NCBI GenBank assembly: GCA_002104905.1
Contig: MCFE01000075.1
Location: 1-64,000, forward strand
Length of the DNA stretch: 64,000 nt
Source: Basidiobolus meristosporus CBS 931.73
Lineage: Eukaryota > Basidiobolomycota > Basidiobolomycetes > Basidiobolales > Basidiobolaceae
Direction: 5' to 3'
A program made the position numbers and the translations under genes. Below, piece by piece: positions 61,591-64,000 of the stretch; position 1 is the first letter of the stretch, and each line of letters starts with the position of its first letter. The notes beneath the pieces were generated by a model. That model saw nothing but the letters and a program-made list of their open reading frames with translations, did not search any database and had not been told where the DNA came from.

Positions 61591-61812
61591 ATATATGGAA
61601 GTGAGTCAAGCCAAAGGGGAAATGGAGTTATATATATGTGTATATGAGGTGCCATAACTTTATTTATAATGCTTACTATGGCAGGTCACCATTGAATCTT
61701 ACATTCATGTAGGTGCAATGTCTCAATCACAAAACTATCTTAAATTCATATGAGACTTACCAATAAAGTGATATAACAGTAATATGTTGTTGAGTCTCAA
61801 ACTGTTTGCCCC

Positions 61813-63855
61813 ATGGACAAGACTACTTTAATTCAATGCCATAAAAGAAGAGAAAAACAGCCATGTGGCTATTGTAGCAAGCCTCTCAGCCATGAAGTAC
61901 ACAGAGAGCATAGGAAGTATTCTAAGGATCATGGCCAGTGCATTACCACACAAGTCATATTTTACCATTCACCAGTCACTACTGTACCAACAATATCTTG
62001 CTGGCCACTTGATATTTCTATAACAGCATTTGGCTATGCTTATCACCTTGCACAAACTGAGTCAGGAGAGTTTGTGACACCTTTAGGCTCACCCCGGCCT
62101 TCCAAATATGGCATGCAGAGTGATAGCTCTGAGGAAGCAGGCTCACTGGTGAATTGTGAGCCTATCTTCCCTTACAACTGTACCCTGCACAAGCCTGACA
62201 GAATCCCATTATGTAATGAGACAACACCTGTGGAAAAAAATTCCAAGGATACTCTATGGAGTCAAGTGAGCCCAGTAATTCATCTAAAGGTGTGTGATGT
62301 GATATTGTGGCCAAAGAAGTGGCACATTTCTACTAATATCAGTAATGGGGGCTTTGAGAAATTACCACTACTTCTTGCAAAAATCATTGCAGGATGCACT
62401 TACCATGTACATGGTTCAAGTAGACAACCATCATGCAGCTGGCAAAATGCAACCCAGAGACTGTCCTGATAACAGCATTTGTTAACAGTTGCATGGTGTT
62501 CACATCAGAGAATGCCTCCATTGCAAGGTGTCTAACTTGTCATGAATCCTCCACCACTGGGGGAAACCATTGTTCACACTGCAGATATATGCCAGTAATA
62601 CCTCATATAAAGAAGCTCATGCAGTTCAACAAATATTTTGTAGCTAGGATACCACACACAGTATCAATCAAGCACAAACACATCAGAATTATTTGATGGC
62701 AATCATCACAAACAACTAAGAAGCAAGGACTACTTTGAAGGTATGTATAACCATGCCCTTGCCTTGGCACTTGATGAATTCTCATTAAACATGTACTCAA
62801 CTAGCAAATACTGCTGGCCACTGACTCTCATCAACCTGAATCTGCTGCCTATCTTATGGTACCAGTGCCAAAATCTGATGGCAGTCTCACTGGTATATGG
62901 GACTAAATTACCATCCAATCTGTATAGCTACCTGTATCCATTGCTGCATGAATGTTGTATGATGTCCAGCTGGACAACATTAAGTGGCTGTTGTGTAAAA
63001 GTGCATATTATTTTCTGCATTGGAAATACCCTAGCCATCAGTAAGAAAGCCAGCTTCTCTGGGCACCATAACTCAAACACATTATTATTACCCAAACACC
63101 AACACTAGGGAGATCATTTTTCCACAGAGAGAATATACATAAGTCAGCACACAGTTGCAGCAAGGTTTGCAAGCTATAAGCCAATGGCCAGAGTATGGAA
63201 TTAACTGGGAACCAGAGATACTTAAGATAGAGGGTATCTGTTGGAGCAAAAGCTTTCCACTGGAAGCAATGCACTTGCTTTGTGACATTATCCCTATACT
63301 GATGGTCAAGTTGTACATGGGGCATTTCAAGCTAAATGAGCCCATTGAGATACCAGAGAAATTTGAAAGAATTGGCAAGATATTACAGAGTATCTGCTAC
63401 CCTAAGTACTTCTCATGGGCTCCAATTAATATTCATACGCATATGCAACAATACAAATGCAAGGACTGGATGAGCTGGATCTGTATTAATTCAAGTGGCC
63501 TTCTGAAGCCATTTCTAACACAAGTACATTAGAAGCATTGGGAGTCATATGTGGACATTGCAGGATTTTTATCCAGGGGCAGATTGCCAGTGCCAACTTG
63601 ACACATCTATAGCTTTTGTGCAAAGAGCTTGGGACAGGATTTGAGCAGTTATACTCCAAACATAAAGCTGAACATGTAGATCTCTGCCACTACTGTATCC
63701 ATTTACTACTCCATTGTGCATGGTGTGTTGAGAATATTAGACCTTGCTTAACCTTTTGGGAGTTTCCTATGGAGCGGATATGTGGGGAGATAGGAAGACA
63801 AGTCAAGGTGCAGGTACTACCATATCCAAACCTCATCAAGAATATTACCATCTAG
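61813..63855 (+). pseudogene. Tnp2-type (EnSpm/CACTA) transposase, frame interrupted
   Basis: Pieces on the plus strand match Tnp2/Transposase_21 proteins in order. They are a zinc-finger-like start (PCGYCSKPLSHEVHREHRK), IARCLTCHE...CSHCRYMPVIPHIKKLM, ELFDGNHHKQLRS, LDEFSLNMYSTSKYCWPLTL followed by INLN, SFPLEAMHLLCD, and FWEFPMERICGEIGRQVK. The family moves CACTA DNA transposons by cut and paste. Open segments are 61813-62469, 62433-62696, about 62680-63108, 63155-63532 and 63616-63855. Some breaks could be introns, but the one near 62690 leaves no room for an intron, so a frameshift is likely. No terminal repeats were identified; the right end may lie outside the window. Confidence 0.75.
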
Positions 63856-64000
63856 TATGTCATGGATGTGATGAGTTGGCACATGGAGAAAAGCCAGGAA
63901 GACTTGGAGAATACTTAGGACAGATGGCACATGGAGACACCTATGTCTATAGCATTACAAAGCCAAGCAGCCCCAATGCATGGATAATCAGTTAAGTAAT

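Overview
This window looks like nuclear DNA of a fungus, probably an early-diverging (zygomycete-grade) one. Genes are close together on both strands. Most carry several short spliceosomal introns (about 40-80 nt, GT...AG, many with a CTAAC-like branch point). The gene set mixes fungal families with ones best known from animals and reported as patchy in Dikarya: a PHIP/BRWD-type WD40-bromodomain protein, FAM72, a DDX42-type helicase, an HGSNAT-like acetyltransferase and a DIP2 protein. The species cannot be named from sequence alone. No rRNA gene, tRNA gene or CRISPR array was seen. Exon models were built by hand: each was checked for GT/AG borders and an unbroken frame, with no transcript support.

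Layout: 1-259 is the start of an MFS drug/H+ antiporter leaving the window. 260-4402 is a gene-poor stretch with a decayed LTR. 4403-9465 holds a BCS1-like AAA ATPase, a ZPR1-domain protein without zinc finger, a four-TM protein and a 70-residue CRIB protein. 10248-23489 (all minus) holds the BRWD/PHIP protein, a KEN-box coiled-coil protein, DIP2 and a small protein just upstream of DIP2. 23614-30551 (plus) holds the 20-exon DDX42 helicase and a Ras GEF. 30743-36028 holds a porin-like beta-barrel protein (minus), phosphoglycerate dehydrogenase (plus) and an unrecognised nine-exon gene (minus).

36595-44105 (minus) holds a small cysteine-pair protein, a GH20 hexosaminidase without signal peptide, a cyclin, the HGSNAT-like acetyltransferase and the mRNA cap guanine-N7 methyltransferase. 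The cap enzyme shares a 317-bp divergent promoter with the AP-2 mu subunit (44423-46183, plus). A UFD4/TRIP12-type HECT ligase follows (46936-52784), then FAM72 (minus). Next come two near-identical tandem Pho89-type sodium/phosphate symporter genes, exactly 2407 bp apart.

The last 4 kb are mobile DNA: the 3' end of a Ty1/copia element with its LTR border, an unrecognised coiled-coil gene, and a divergent Tnp2 (EnSpm/CACTA) transposase gene with a broken frame.

Most genes are housekeeping (splicing, capping, endocytosis, ubiquitin, serine synthesis, phosphate uptake). I found no obvious defence or secondary-metabolite cluster. The points most worth a second look are the GH20/HGSNAT neighbourhood with an apparently non-secreted GH20, the fungal FAM72, the zinc-finger-less ZPR1 domain, the phosphate symporter duplication with conversion-like homogenisation, and the nested start of DIP2.
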